This document shows positions 52,305 to 62,754 of a stretch of DNA of 64,000 nucleotides, piece by piece. Position 1 is the stretch's first letter. The number at the start of each line of letters is the position of its first letter. The translations under genes were made by a program, and so were the position numbers. The notes beneath the pieces are model-generated. The model saw only the letters and a program-made list of their open reading frames with translations, ran no database searches and was not told the DNA's origin. The stretch is from Coraliomargarita algicola. GTDB taxonomy: Bacteria; Verrucomicrobiota; Verrucomicrobiia; Opitutales; Coraliomargaritaceae. The stretch is from the NCBI RefSeq assembly GCF_033878955.1, contig NZ_CP138858.1, positions 1,984,001 through 2,048,000 of the forward strand, read 5' to 3'.

Positions 52305-53059
52305 ATTTCCCGCGCAAACGTGTAATCTTAGCCTGGCACCGCTGGATGGGCCTAGTCTCGGCCTTGTTTCTAGTCGTGCTCTCCATCACTGGTCTGGCGC
52401 TCAACCATACCGAGCGGCTGGGTTTAGATACGATACAAATCAACAACCGTTTCATCCTCAGTCGCTACGGCATGGCCGCCGGCTCTGAAATCCACGCCTA
52501 CCGCATCCACGGCTCCCACACCTTGGCACACCTGAATGGACAACTTTTCTACGACGGCCAAGCACTCACTCACGGCGACCTCCCCCTCGGCATCGTCGAA
52601 GGCGATCCCATCAGCGTCGTCGCCACTGCCACTCAACTCATTTATCTAAGCGGCGATGGCGAGTTAATCGAGACGATTCACCACAGCCAGCTGCCCTACG
52701 ATAAACTCATCGCCGTCGGGCGCAGTGGCGACGATCGCCCGGTACTCATCGCTGAAGAGGGATGCTGGAGCCCCGACGCTAATTGGCTCGATTTCGACAC
52801 GTATCAGGCTGGCTACAATGTGAGCCCACTGATACAAACCGAGCTCAGCGATGCCAGTGCCGCAACAATTCTAGACGCCTTTCAAGGCAGTGGAGTTTCC
52901 CTATATCGTGTAATGCTCGATCTACATGCGGGACGCCTATTCGGTTGGGGCGGACGCACACTAATGGATCTAACTGCCATCGCGATCCTACTACTGGTCA
53001 GCTCCGGCATCGGCGGTTGGCTGCGCAAATCACGCCGAAAAACACCGTCCATTTCCTGA
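52301..53059 (+). CDS. PepSY-associated membrane protein
   Basis: A 252-residue protein with a GTG start overlapping the previous stop. Two membrane segments are clear: about 14-34 (LVSALFLVVLSITGLALNH, preceded by the family motif AWHRWMG) and about 222-242 (AIAILLLVSSGIGGWL). Between them is a periplasmic domain. HRWMG...GLALN is typical of PepSY_TM proteins, which move electrons or bind haem/flavin partners (reductases for ferric siderophore or flavoproteins). The His residues near the membrane faces could bind haem. Its stop overlaps apbE. Confidence 0.8.
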   Translation: MNFPRKRVILAWHRWMGLVSALFLVVLSITGLALNHTERLGLDTIQINNRFILSRYGMAAGSEIHAYRIHGSHTLAHLNGQLFYDGQALTHGDLPLGIVEGDPISVVATATQLIYLSGDGELIETIHHSQLPYDKLIAVGRSGDDRPVLIAEEGCWSPDANWLDFDTYQAGYNVSPLIQTELSDASAATILDAFQGSGVSLYRVMLDLHAGRLFGWGGRTLMDLTAIAILLLVSSGIGGWLRKSRRKTPSIS

Positions 53060-54012
53060 TGCAACGTCGACGCTTCATTCAAATTATGGCGAGCTCCATC
53101 GCGGGCTTAGGCCTCGGGCAAACACTTTCTGCACGTTCACTACAGCCCGTGAGTTGGCAAGGCTACGCACTCGGTAGCGAAGGCCAATTTACGCTCTACA
53201 CAGAGCAGCCCACACAAGCCAGACGCATACTCGACACTTGCTTAGCTGAAATCCGCCACCTCGAATCGCGCTTTAGTCTATACGACAGTCAATCCGAACT
53301 CTGTCAGCTCAACCGCAACGGCTCACTCAGCAATCCCGCCCCCGAGTGGCAGCCTCTACTACGCGCGATCGACCAAGCCTACCAACAAACAAACGGTCTA
53401 TTTGACCCCACAATTCAACCCATTTGGAAGCACTATCAAGCACATTTTGCAGCGCAGCCTCAGGCCACGACTGTGCCCGATGAAGGCACATTACAAGCGG
53501 CCCTCGCTCGCACCGGTTGGCAACACGTGCAGCACAATGAGAGCGGCGTCCACTTCAAGCAGCCCAGCATGTCACTCACCCTCAACGGCATCGCCCAAGG
53601 CTACATCACCGACCGCATCGCAGAAATCCTACAGGCCGCCGGCTACGGACAAGTACTCATCGAACTGGGTGAGACACGCGGACTGGGACAACATCCAGAG
53701 CAACGCCCTTGGCAAATCGGCATCCAAGACGCCAACAACCGCCAAAACATCTACCGAATCGCTGAGCTGGAAAACCAAGCCCTCGCCACCAGTGGTGGCT
53801 ACGGTAGTCCCTTCTCTCAAGACGGCACATACCACCACCTGATCCACCCGCAGACAGGCCGCCCCACCACACAATGGAAAAGCCTAAGTGTGATTGCCCC
53901 CTCCGCCACCCAAGCCGATGCCCTCTCGACCGGACTCTCATTTGCCAGCCCAAGCCAGATCCAGCAATTCCAACAAACACACGACCAAGTCCAAATACTC
54001 ACACAGGCCTAA
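53059..54012 (+). CDS. apbE: FAD:protein FMN transferase
   Basis: A 317-residue ApbE. It moves FMN from FAD to the Thr of the SGAT motif of the neighbouring FMN-binding protein. The N-terminus MQRRRFIQIMASSIAGLGL looks like a Tat signal, so it acts outside the cytoplasm. Family motifs: LESRFSLYDSQSELCQLN, TLNGIAQGYITDRIAEILQAAG, LIELGETRGLG, ATSGGYGSPF and HHLIHPQTGRPT. ATG 53059 overlaps the PepSY gene stop (ATGA). Confidence 0.93.
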   Translation: MQRRRFIQIMASSIAGLGLGQTLSARSLQPVSWQGYALGSEGQFTLYTEQPTQARRILDTCLAEIRHLESRFSLYDSQSELCQLNRNGSLSNPAPEWQPLLRAIDQAYQQTNGLFDPTIQPIWKHYQAHFAAQPQATTVPDEGTLQAALARTGWQHVQHNESGVHFKQPSMSLTLNGIAQGYITDRIAEILQAAGYGQVLIELGETRGLGQHPEQRPWQIGIQDANNRQNIYRIAELENQALATSGGYGSPFSQDGTYHHLIHPQTGRPTTQWKSLSVIAPSATQADALSTGLSFASPSQIQQFQQTHDQVQILTQA

Positions 54013-54017
54013 TAGAC

Positions 54018-54046
54018 GTAGAGTGCGAAGATTGTGAAGCCCCTAC
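54018..54046. repeat. Short remnant of repeat family A
   Basis: GTAGAGTGC at the left and TTGTGAAGCCCCTAC at the right, matching the ends of elements A1-A3 without their interior. It lies 6 bp after apbE. The remainder of the gap to 54227 shows nothing else I can name. Confidence 0.5.
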
Positions 54047-54227
54047 AGAAAACACGTCTGCATAGTAATGATTCTGCAAAAATACGTCATCGCCGAATTC
54101 GGCCTCAGGTAATGTAAGCAATCAAGTTTCATCGCATGAGTCACACTGCGGCGTACCATGCTCTAGCCATCCATTGCCCCCCTCACCCCACTAAACAAGT
54201 TCGGTGTCGTGTTGAACCTTAGAAAGC

Positions 54228-55148
54228 TTAGTCTGGTCGGACGGCCACACCGCAGCGCTCGCCCATCTTGGCGTACACCTCGCGCCCAGCCGCGGCTTGT
54301 TCCAGTAAATCGGCATCGAGCCGTAACGCGCCTGACTGATAGATCGTCGTCACACAGGAGCCACCAAAAGAAAAATAGCCCTTGTCCGCGCCCTTCTGCA
54401 CCACTCCGGGCTGAAAGGTCGAGTGCATGCCCCCCACACAGGTCGCCCCCACTTCCATCACGATCACTTTGCCAAACTCAGGCGAATCCACCAAGGTGCG
54501 CGCACGTCGGTTTTCCCACAAAATCGATAAATTGCGCCGCAAGGCCAAGGGACTCACCGAGCGCAAACTTCCTGCCAGGATGTCCACCGGCCCGGCCTGC
54601 CCCGCAACCGGGAAATGATAGCGGTGGTAATCCACTGGACACAGCCGCGAGATCACCATCGAGCCCCCTTCAAACTCACGCGCCAGCGCGGCGTCCCCAA
54701 CAAAGGCTTCCAAATCAAAACGCTGCCCTTTGATATAAAAACTGTCTGCCAAACTAACATTCTCGATCCCCAGGTGCCTGCCATCGGCTGGGAAAACCGC
54801 TACCGCCGGATCGGCATCCACAGGACGCGCGCTCGGCTTCAACTTGCGGTAAAAGAATTCATTAAAACTCGAGTAGCTCTCAACAGAATCCGCAAATTCA
54901 TCCACATCGACCCCATAGTCCCAAATAAAAGGTGCCACCTTGGCGCGACTCTTCGGGGAATCCATCCGCCAGCCATACCACTTCGAGAACCACAAGCGCT
55001 TCACCGCCACCGCTACCGTCAAGCGGCCCAACGGATTCCCATACGCCCAGCGTAAAAAGCCCTCCCCATAGACATCCTCCGTCTCCACTTCGCCACTGTG
55101 GCGATTGTAAAACTCGATGGCTGCGTTATATTCTGCGTCCTGACTCAT
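54228..55148 (-). CDS. psd: Phosphatidylserine decarboxylase
   Basis: A 306-residue proenzyme that makes phosphatidylethanolamine. Seen: SSFNEFFYRKLKPSARPV, FPADGRHLGIENV (Asp of the self-cleavage triad), LCPVDYHRYHFPVAG (His), and the cleavage site FSFGGSCVTTIYQ, whose Ser becomes the pyruvoyl group (GGS rather than LGST, as in several non-proteobacterial Psd). Conversion gives a large beta and a small alpha chain. The gene lies on the minus strand, 13 bp after the CLC gene. Confidence 0.93.
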   Translation of the reverse strand: MSQDAEYNAAIEFYNRHSGEVETEDVYGEGFLRWAYGNPLGRLTVAVAVKRLWFSKWYGWRMDSPKSRAKVAPFIWDYGVDVDEFADSVESYSSFNEFFYRKLKPSARPVDADPAVAVFPADGRHLGIENVSLADSFYIKGQRFDLEAFVGDAALAREFEGGSMVISRLCPVDYHRYHFPVAGQAGPVDILAGSLRSVSPLALRRNLSILWENRRARTLVDSPEFGKVIVMEVGATCVGGMHSTFQPGVVQKGADKGYFSFGGSCVTTIYQSGALRLDADLLEQAAAGREVYAKMGERCGVAVRPD

Positions 55149-55161
55149 ACGGCTGTGCTAA

Positions 55162-56505
55162 TCAATTTTTCCGTCCATAGCGACGGCGCGTGCTTTTAAT
55201 TTCTCTTAAAGTCGACTCTTCTGGCTCACTGGTGTGAAACTTCGATACAGCCACCCGCTGCGACTGGTAAATCCCCGTGTGCCCACTACAATAATAGGCA
55301 ACAAAACAAGCGACGGCATAGTACACCGCATTCTCCGCCCCAAACAGCTCGATCCCCATCATGGTGCAAGCCAGCGGCGTATTCGTCGCGCCCGCAAAGA
55401 CTGCGATAAAACCGAGCCCGGCTAATAAATCCACGGGAGCCCCCAATAGCATCGCCAGCGAGTTCCCCAAGGTGGCACCGATAAAAAACAATGGCGTCAC
55501 TTCCCCGCCCTTAAAACCTAAGCTCAAGGTAATCGCCGTCAGCAGTAGCTTCCAAAACCAACTAAATGGCTCCGCCCCGCCCGCCGTAAATGCGGATACG
55601 ATGCTCACCCCCTCCGGATCTGGCGAACGCACCCCCAACCCTAAATAATCATAGCTGCCAATCAGCACACTGATGCCCAACACCAAGAGGCCGCCAATCA
55701 CCGGTATCAGCCACTTGCGCGCCACCAGTGCCTGCGAAGTGGACTTGAGCCAGTGTGATAACTCCGCAAAGGCATAACTCGCCAGCCCAAAGCAGGCTCC
55801 CGCCAGCACAACCTTTAGCAGCAAAACCAGATCCAAAGAAAAGTACCCGATCGCCGCCTTGGCCGAATACGCGATATGATACTGCGTGTGGTGGATGGGA
55901 AAGGCATGACAGGTCACATCCGCCAACAAACTCGCGATCAAACAAGGCAACAGGGCATCGTATTTGATCCGCCCGATTGCCAACACTTCTAGCGCAAAGA
56001 TCGCCCCCGTCACCGGCGTGCCAAAGACCGCACCAAAGCCGGCCGCCATTCCCGACATCAATAAAATGCGCCGATCCTCCCGCGAGAGCCCAAAGCGCTG
56101 GCCTAAATACTCCGCAATACTGCCCCCCATTTGCACCGCAGTGCCCTCGCGCCCAGCCGAGCCACCGAAGAGATGCGTCACCACCGTCGTGAGCAAAACC
56201 AAGGGCGCCATGCGAAAAGGAATCCCCCCGCCAGGCGCATGAATCTCATCCATGATCAGATTATTGCCCGCCTCTGAGTTTTTGCCCCAGTAGCGATAGA
56301 GCGCGTAAATGCCGACTCCTGCCAGCGGCAACAGCCAAATCAACCACATGTGCGCCTGCCGTGTCTGCGTCGCCTGCTCCAATAGCCATAGAAATAAGGC
56401 CACCATCGCCCCCACCGACACCGCCACCGGCACCACTAAAAGCGACCACCACACGACATGCCGCGCGATCCGAAACGGCTCAAAACTATGTCCTGCATTC
56501 GCCAT
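55162..56505 (-). CDS. CLC-family anion transporter, possibly fluoride type
   Basis: A 447-residue membrane protein of the CLC family with about ten hydrophobic segments. Signature parts: HAPGGGIPFRMAPLVL in place of GSGIP, GGSAGREGTAVQMGGSIAEYLGQ in place of GREGPxVQ, and a later LGFKGGEVTPLFFIGATLGN. The Ser of the chloride site is Gly and the external-gate region reads GREGT; both changes are reported for the fluoride/H+ antiporter branch (CLC-F), so fluoride export is a reasonable guess, not proof. It precedes psd on the minus strand by 13 bp and may share a transcript. Confidence 0.85.
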   Translation of the reverse strand: MANAGHSFEPFRIARHVVWWSLLVVPVAVSVGAMVALFLWLLEQATQTRQAHMWLIWLLPLAGVGIYALYRYWGKNSEAGNNLIMDEIHAPGGGIPFRMAPLVLLTTVVTHLFGGSAGREGTAVQMGGSIAEYLGQRFGLSREDRRILLMSGMAAGFGAVFGTPVTGAIFALEVLAIGRIKYDALLPCLIASLLADVTCHAFPIHHTQYHIAYSAKAAIGYFSLDLVLLLKVVLAGACFGLASYAFAELSHWLKSTSQALVARKWLIPVIGGLLVLGISVLIGSYDYLGLGVRSPDPEGVSIVSAFTAGGAEPFSWFWKLLLTAITLSLGFKGGEVTPLFFIGATLGNSLAMLLGAPVDLLAGLGFIAVFAGATNTPLACTMMGIELFGAENAVYYAVACFVAYYCSGHTGIYQSQRVAVSKFHTSEPEESTLREIKSTRRRYGRKN

Positions 56506-56619
56506 TGTTAAAATAAAGCGCAGACTCGGCTTTTTCGTACTGTTTCGGCATTTTGCATATATATTGCTTGGCGGGAATCACGCCCCCTGTAAAGCCTACC
56601 ATTTCACACCTTTTTTCTT

Positions 56620-57990
56620 ATGACCGACACGATGACCGAATTTGACAGCATTCTCGAGGCACTCCACCAAGCAATCGAGAAGACCGACGCCGCCGCCGCA
56701 ATCAAGACGCTGCAACAAGCCGATCACGATGAAACTGCCAAACTAATCGACCGTCTGTCCGCCGAAGATCGCCAGGCCCTCTTCGGCCTGCTCACACCGG
56801 AACAAGGTGCCGAAGTCCTCGAACGCGTCTACTACTTTCAAGGTGCCGACATCATCGAAGAACTCTCGGCCGAAGTCGCCGCCCCCTTCGTGGCTGAACT
56901 CGATAGCGACGACCGCGCCGACCTGATGAACGAGCTCGATCAGGCCGACTCCGAGGCGATTCTGGAAGAACTCGACGAAGATCTCGCCCACGAAACACGC
57001 CGTTTCATGGCCTACCCCGATGGCACCGCCGGCGCCATTATGTACAGCGAGTTCGTCTCCTTTCAGGCCGATATGACGGTTGAAGAAATCCTAAACGACA
57101 TCCAAACCAACCGTAAAAAATACATCGAGTTCGGCGTCCAATACGCCTACGTGCTCAGCCAGGACAAACAACTCCTCGGCGTCCTGCCCGTGCGCAACCT
57201 ACTCTTCGCCAGCCGCAGCCAACAGGCCAGCGAGATCATGATTCCCAACCCCACCACCGTGCACGCCTACGACACAATCGAGGAGCTGGAAGACATTTTC
57301 GAAGAGCACAACTACCTCGGCCTACCCGTCATCAACAAAGACGGCTGCCTCATCGGCATCATCGACCGCGAATCCACCACCGAAGCGCTGCAAGAAGCCG
57401 CCACCGAAGATCTGCTCAAATTCCAGGGCTTGATGGGTAAAGAAGAGCTCCGCTCCATGCCACTCAAAGTCCGCAGCGGGCGCCGCCTCTCCTGGCTCAG
57501 TATCAATGTCGTGCTCAACCTCATCTCCGCCAGCGTGATCGCCATGCACCAGGATACCCTCGAAGCCGTCATCGCGCTCGCGGTCTTCCTCCCCATCATT
57601 TCCGACATGTCCGGCTGCTCCGGTAATCAGGCCGTCGCCGTCTCCATGCGCGAACTTTCCCTCGAACTCATCAGTCCCAAGGAGTTTCGCCGTGTCTTTT
57701 TCAAAGAATCCAGCGTCGGCCTCATCAACGGCGCCTGCCTCGGCCTGCTGATAGGCGGCCTCGCATGGCTGTGGAAAGGCAACGCCGTGCTGGGCCTGGT
57801 GGTCGGCACCGCCCTCGCACTCAACACCACCGTCGCCGTCTGCGTAGGCGGCCTAGTCCCCCTCGCACTCAAAGCCTGCCGACAAGACCCCGCACTCGCC
57901 TCCGGCCCCATCCTCACCACCGTCACCGATATGTGCGGCTTCATGCTCATCCTAGGCCTCGCCTCCCTGTGCCTCCCGTATTTGGTATAA
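56620..57990 (+). CDS. mgtE: Magnesium transporter MgtE
   Basis: A 456-residue Mg2+ channel. N-terminal helical domain (about 5-135; repeats such as LIDRLSAEDRQALFGLLTPEQGAEVLERV and ELDSDDRADLMNELDQADSEAILEEL), two CBS domains (about 140-260; MIPNPTTVHAYDTIEELEDIFEEHNYLGLPVINKDGCLIGIIDRE), then five membrane segments with the pore motif SDMSGCSGNQAVAVSMREL. Mg2+ on the cytosolic domains closes the pore. Stop at 57990 begins an inverted repeat. Confidence 0.95.
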   Translation: MTDTMTEFDSILEALHQAIEKTDAAAAIKTLQQADHDETAKLIDRLSAEDRQALFGLLTPEQGAEVLERVYYFQGADIIEELSAEVAAPFVAELDSDDRADLMNELDQADSEAILEELDEDLAHETRRFMAYPDGTAGAIMYSEFVSFQADMTVEEILNDIQTNRKKYIEFGVQYAYVLSQDKQLLGVLPVRNLLFASRSQQASEIMIPNPTTVHAYDTIEELEDIFEEHNYLGLPVINKDGCLIGIIDRESTTEALQEAATEDLLKFQGLMGKEELRSMPLKVRSGRRLSWLSINVVLNLISASVIAMHQDTLEAVIALAVFLPIISDMSGCSGNQAVAVSMRELSLELISPKEFRRVFFKESSVGLINGACLGLLIGGLAWLWKGNAVLGLVVGTALALNTTVAVCVGGLVPLALKACRQDPALASGPILTTVTDMCGFMLILGLASLCLPYLV

Positions 57991-58078
57991 TGGCGGAGGA
58001 ATGATGATTGATGGTGGATATGTCATAAATCATCAGAAAGCGCAGATCCGCTATCCGCCATCATTCATCCGCCATCTA
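57989..58078. repeat. Inverted repeat after mgtE
   Basis: The left arm, ATGGCGGAGGAATGATG then ATGGTGGATA, and the right arm, TATCCGCCATCATTCATCCGCCAT, pair imperfectly around a loop of about 25 nt. It may act as a terminator-like structure between mgtE and the small basic protein gene. Confidence 0.5.
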
Positions 58079-58160
58079 AAAATTATCCCGATTAGGCCTT
58101 GATCTTTGCGAGGTGGGGGCATTTATTCCTCCGCTTTCACTTTTAACAAGGAGTCCTACT

Positions 58161-58319
58161 ATGTCACAACACAACAGTTTCAAAGCCGCCGGTGGTGGTG
58201 GTAAAAAGAATCGCACCGTCCTCAAGCGCTTCGAGCGCGTGGACTTGCTCCGCAAGCGCGGACAATGGGAAGACGGCCAACGCGTGATTGGTCTGAAAAA
58301 GACCAAGCCCGAAGAATAA
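58161..58319 (+). CDS. Small basic protein of Chlamydiae/Verrucomicrobia type
   Basis: A 52-residue, Lys/Arg-rich protein: MSQHNSFKAAGGGGKKNRTV, then LKRFERVDLLRKRGQWEDGQRVIGLKKTKP. This matches the conserved 'small basic protein' known from Verrucomicrobia, Chlamydiae and relatives; its function is unknown, though the basic charge suggests RNA or DNA binding. AAGGAG lies 7 bp before the ATG and a perfect terminator follows. Useful as a lineage marker. Confidence 0.9.
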   Translation: MSQHNSFKAAGGGGKKNRTVLKRFERVDLLRKRGQWEDGQRVIGLKKTKPEE

Positions 58320-58340
58320 GCCCCTCGGTCAACTATTTAC

Positions 58341-58375
58341 AAAAGCCCTTTTCTCTAATTGAAAAGGGCTTTTTT
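58341..58375 (+). terminator. Rho-independent terminator of the small basic protein gene
   Basis: A 13-bp stem AAAAGCCCTTTTC with GAAAAGGGCTTTT, 7-nt loop, ending in T6. Confidence 0.9.
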
Positions 58376-58514
58376 ATGCTGCCATATTCTGTTAAAAATC
58401 AGTAGTGACATTCCACAGAGCTTTCCCAGTATGCATCAGAGCGTCACCACAAAACTACGGTATATCACCTACTCACTCTAAGCACCTGCACCAGGAAGAC
58501 CTGTTAATACATCA

Positions 58515-59474
58515 ATGTTACCTTACCTGCACATATTGATTCGCGTAGAAGACGACGGCTCCCTCCACGCGCTAGGTGCATTTACCAGCAAAGAGAAACA
58601 GCTCGCCTACCAAAAAGACAGCGGGCTCAAAGACAGCCAGGTGCGGCTCGACTTCTACAACGGCCCCTTCGACGAAGACATCAGCGTCATCTATGCCGGC
58701 CACCGCCGCTGGAACATGGACCTGTTTCAACTCGGCGGCTACTTCAAAAGCGAAGGTGAAGCCTGGACCTGGGTGACCCAAGAAGGCTACGTCAGCGTAC
58801 TACGCATCGACACCACTTACGAAGAAGAAAAAGCACTCCAACAGGACGCACTCGAACGCTACGCCAAACTACAACGTCGCTGGCGCCTCGCCACCTACGA
58901 AGAACTCGTCAGCCGGGAAGGTGCCGACAAAGCACGCGCCAACATCAAGCTTCGCTTCTACGAAGACGCCCTCGAGTCCTTCAAACCCAAGACTCGACGC
59001 GACCTCCGCGCCCTCTACGCTTTCGCCATTTTAATTCTTTGCCTACCACTAGCCATCTTCTACTTCCTCAGCCGAGGCCCCGAATATGGCGAAAATGTCG
59101 ACTCCGTCGGATGGCTCCCCAGCTATACCAGCGACATCTCCTACTACCGCTCGAAACAAGTGCAGGTTTTCGAGTTCAAAGTCAGCAGCACAGACTTTAA
59201 GCGCTGGGCCGAAAGCCGCGGCATGAGCGTTCGCCGACTCGTGAATAAAGAGATTATCAGCCGCTACAAAGCTTACATCCCCACTCCCAGCAGTCAATCC
59301 AGTGCCCCCGCCACTCCAGGCGGCGTCCTAACCGTCGAACAATTTGAGTCCTGGCAAGACGACATCAGCGCTAAAGTAGAGCAAGGGCTCATCGCCGAAA
59401 GCCCGCTCAAGGATATTGCCATCTACGATAATCAAACAAAAAAAGCCTACTACGAGTACCTAATTAACTTCTAA
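58515..59474 (+). CDS. Unknown protein with one membrane segment
   Basis: A 319-residue protein I do not recognise. Residues 1-155 are a charged soluble part (LPYLHILIRVEDDGSLHALGAFTSKEKQ..., YEEEKALQQDALERYAKLQRRWRLATYEEL). One transmembrane segment lies at about 168-187 (YAFAILILCLPLAIFYFLS). A second domain follows (189-319) with no motif and an Ala/Pro/Ser-rich linker near 257-270. It has its own upstream region after a terminator and is followed by a pilin-like gene 138 bp on. No function can be given. Confidence 0.7.
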   Translation: MLPYLHILIRVEDDGSLHALGAFTSKEKQLAYQKDSGLKDSQVRLDFYNGPFDEDISVIYAGHRRWNMDLFQLGGYFKSEGEAWTWVTQEGYVSVLRIDTTYEEEKALQQDALERYAKLQRRWRLATYEELVSREGADKARANIKLRFYEDALESFKPKTRRDLRALYAFAILILCLPLAIFYFLSRGPEYGENVDSVGWLPSYTSDISYYRSKQVQVFEFKVSSTDFKRWAESRGMSVRRLVNKEIISRYKAYIPTPSSQSSAPATPGGVLTVEQFESWQDDISAKVEQGLIAESPLKDIAIYDNQTKKAYYEYLINF

Positions 59475-59612
59475 AAAAATTGCTAAAAGCAACAAGTACC
59501 CCACCAGTTCAACTGTTGAATAGCGCTCCATCCCCCTACACTTGAATCAATACTTTGACACCTGCATGATAGTTTGTAACGTCAGACAAGAAATGAGGAA
59601 TTTCGGATAATC

Positions 59613-60065
59613 ATGCAGGCGAAACACCCTAGAGCATTTTCATTGATAGAACTTATGGTCGTGGTCACGACCATAGGTATTTTAGCGCTGCTCGCCACCC
59701 CGGGCATCCGCAACGCTGTAGAACGCACCGAAGCCACAGTCACAGCAAACGACATACGGATATTCGCCGAGGCCATCGAATTCTACAGTACCGCCGAGGG
59801 CAGCTATCCCGAGGCCATGACCTATACACGCATGCCCAACGAGATCGCCAGCTACCTCGCGACTCCATGGAAAAACGGCAGTTACAGTTGGTTTTACGTC
59901 AACACAGAGAACTTAACCTATGTGTACGTATACAATTTAAACTTCACAGCTGAACAAGCCGTACGTCTCGACAGCATGATCGACGATGGCAACATTGCCA
60001 CCGGCGGCATACGGATGGCCTACAACGGCAGCGGCTTAGTTTATTTATTCCGCTATAATCCATAA
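59613..60065 (+). CDS. Type IV pilin/pseudopilin-like protein
   Basis: A 150-residue protein with the N-terminal methylation motif RAFSLIELMVVVTTIGILALLATPGIRNA (cleavage expected before Phe9, Ala at -1, and Glu5 of the mature chain present). After the hydrophobic helix come about 110 residues of globular part with YPEAMTYTRMPNEIASYLATPWKNGSYSWF, as in small pseudopilins of Verrucomicrobia and Planctomycetes. No secretion or pilus genes are next to it. Confidence 0.88.
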   Translation: MQAKHPRAFSLIELMVVVTTIGILALLATPGIRNAVERTEATVTANDIRIFAEAIEFYSTAEGSYPEAMTYTRMPNEIASYLATPWKNGSYSWFYVNTENLTYVYVYNLNFTAEQAVRLDSMIDDGNIATGGIRMAYNGSGLVYLFRYNP

Positions 60066-60257
60066 GATCCCGCACGCCCGGGCATTCAGGGCAAAACAAG
60101 AATCGCGCTTGCAATTTTCAAACAAATCGCGAGCTTAAGCGAGTTCTTTGAAAGAAGCATCCGCAAATGCGGACACAATTCTTTCCGTATTAGGCTTTTT
60201 AAATTATAGAAGGCCTCATTCATAATTCCTAATTTTAATTCTTAATTGAATATCAAG

Positions 60258-61848
<1,591 letters not shown>

Positions 61849-61852
<4 letters not shown>

Positions 61853-62031
61853 GCCTCAACGCCCCCGATCAGCTGTACAATTTCACTCTTTCTGATACGC
61901 ACACAACCACGCACACGGACGCGCTGAAGCTCTCCGTTTACAATCATACGATCAATCGTGCGCTCAGAAACGCCAAGGCGCTCACTTGCTTGCTTCTTGG
62001 TTAATAGAATATCAGTCTTCATTTTCATCAT
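61849..62031 (-). CDS. Excisionase-like MerR-type HTH protein
   Basis: A 60-residue protein with a winged-helix DNA-binding domain: LLTKKQASERLGVSERTIDRMIVNGELQRVRVRGCVRIRKSEIVQLI. This is the helix-turn-helix plus wing of the excisionase/MerR-like 'helix_turn_helix_17' family. It would steer the integrase toward excision or control its gene. Its stop overlaps the integrase start (ATGA), and it overlaps the upstream gene by 20 bp, so the three genes form one transcript. Confidence 0.85.
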
Positions 62032-62338
62032 TCTCCGTTGTTGGTTTAGACCAGAGCAAAAGACGCTCGGCCACTTGTTGAATCTCGTCCGTAATCCCCT
62101 CCATCACTGGCTCAGGAGTACGAGCAAACTCATCGTTATAGAAGTCTCTCAACTTAGTATGAGAGACACTGACGCCCCGCTCTCCCAGCCATGCGGCAAT
62201 ATTACGCCAGCTCATGTCTCTGAGCCTTAGCGCATACACCACTTTGAAATAAGGTGCGAGTTCAGGAAACTTAGGAGCACGCAGTGCTTGCTCTAAAAGT
62301 TCGTCGGGATTTGGCATGTTTTCATTATCCATATTCAA
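62012..62338 (-). CDS. Unknown HTH-like protein of the integrated element
   Basis: A 108-residue acidic protein. The central part (FPELAPYFKVVYALRLRDMSWRNIAAWLGERGVSVSHTKLRDFYND) looks like a helix-turn-helix with the WRNIAAWLGERGVSVS pattern, as in small plasmid/phage regulators that check for replication-like loci. No catalytic motif. First gene of the integrase transcript; direct and inverted repeats just upstream (62334-62410) may be its operator. Function is not known. Confidence 0.65.
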   Translation of the reverse strand: MNMDNENMPNPDELLEQALRAPKFPELAPYFKVVYALRLRDMSWRNIAAWLGERGVSVSHTKLRDFYNDEFARTPEPVMEGITDEIQQVAERLLLWSKPTTENDENED

Positions 62339-62754
62339 TTTACATGTTCAATTTACACCGACTAGTCAAGTCGTTTACAGACAAATAGTGGACAGTCTAG
62401 TCCACACTCGACCGACACAGACGAAAAGACCGTAAGAAGCAGTAGGTTCCCTGTTATGTCGCGAAGACTAAAGGACGCGACCGCGTGGCAGGTGCCACGC
62501 GCTTCGGAACTCGCACGCAACACCTGCCACACGCCCCACACATACGCAGTAAGACGCAATGGCTTTAGATGGGGGTTCAGCTCACAAATCGAAGCATACC
62601 GAAGCTAGCCGCTGCGAAAGCCGAGGAACTCCGCAAGCCCCAAAGGCAGCTAATGGCGCTTCAATCCCGCGCGGGATTAAGACGATCCGGTCGCTTCGCG
62701 CTGCGGATCTTGCAGGACGGTTAAGCATGGAGATGTAGAGCACAAGTCAATTTG
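62339..62754. other. Non-coding gap with repeats in the integrated element
   Basis: It holds a direct repeat TTCAATTTACA twice (62334-62358), an inverted repeat TGGACAGTCTAGTCCA near 62388-62403, a perfect 20-bp palindrome CGCGTGGCAGGTGCCACGCG (62482-62501) and a perfect 16-bp palindrome AATCCCGCGCGGGATT (62663-62678). These could be promoter operators, excision accessory sites or a replication/transfer origin; none can be named. No convincing gene. Confidence 0.55.

Noticed and set aside
56506..56619. Fluoride riboswitch upstream of the CLC gene
   Set aside because: The minus-strand leader has GGGGGCGTGATTCCCGCC, vaguely like one arm, but the rest of the motif is not there.
62362..62559. 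65-codon frame on the minus strand in the element gap
   Set aside because: It lies over palindromes, lacks a ribosome site and has no domain.
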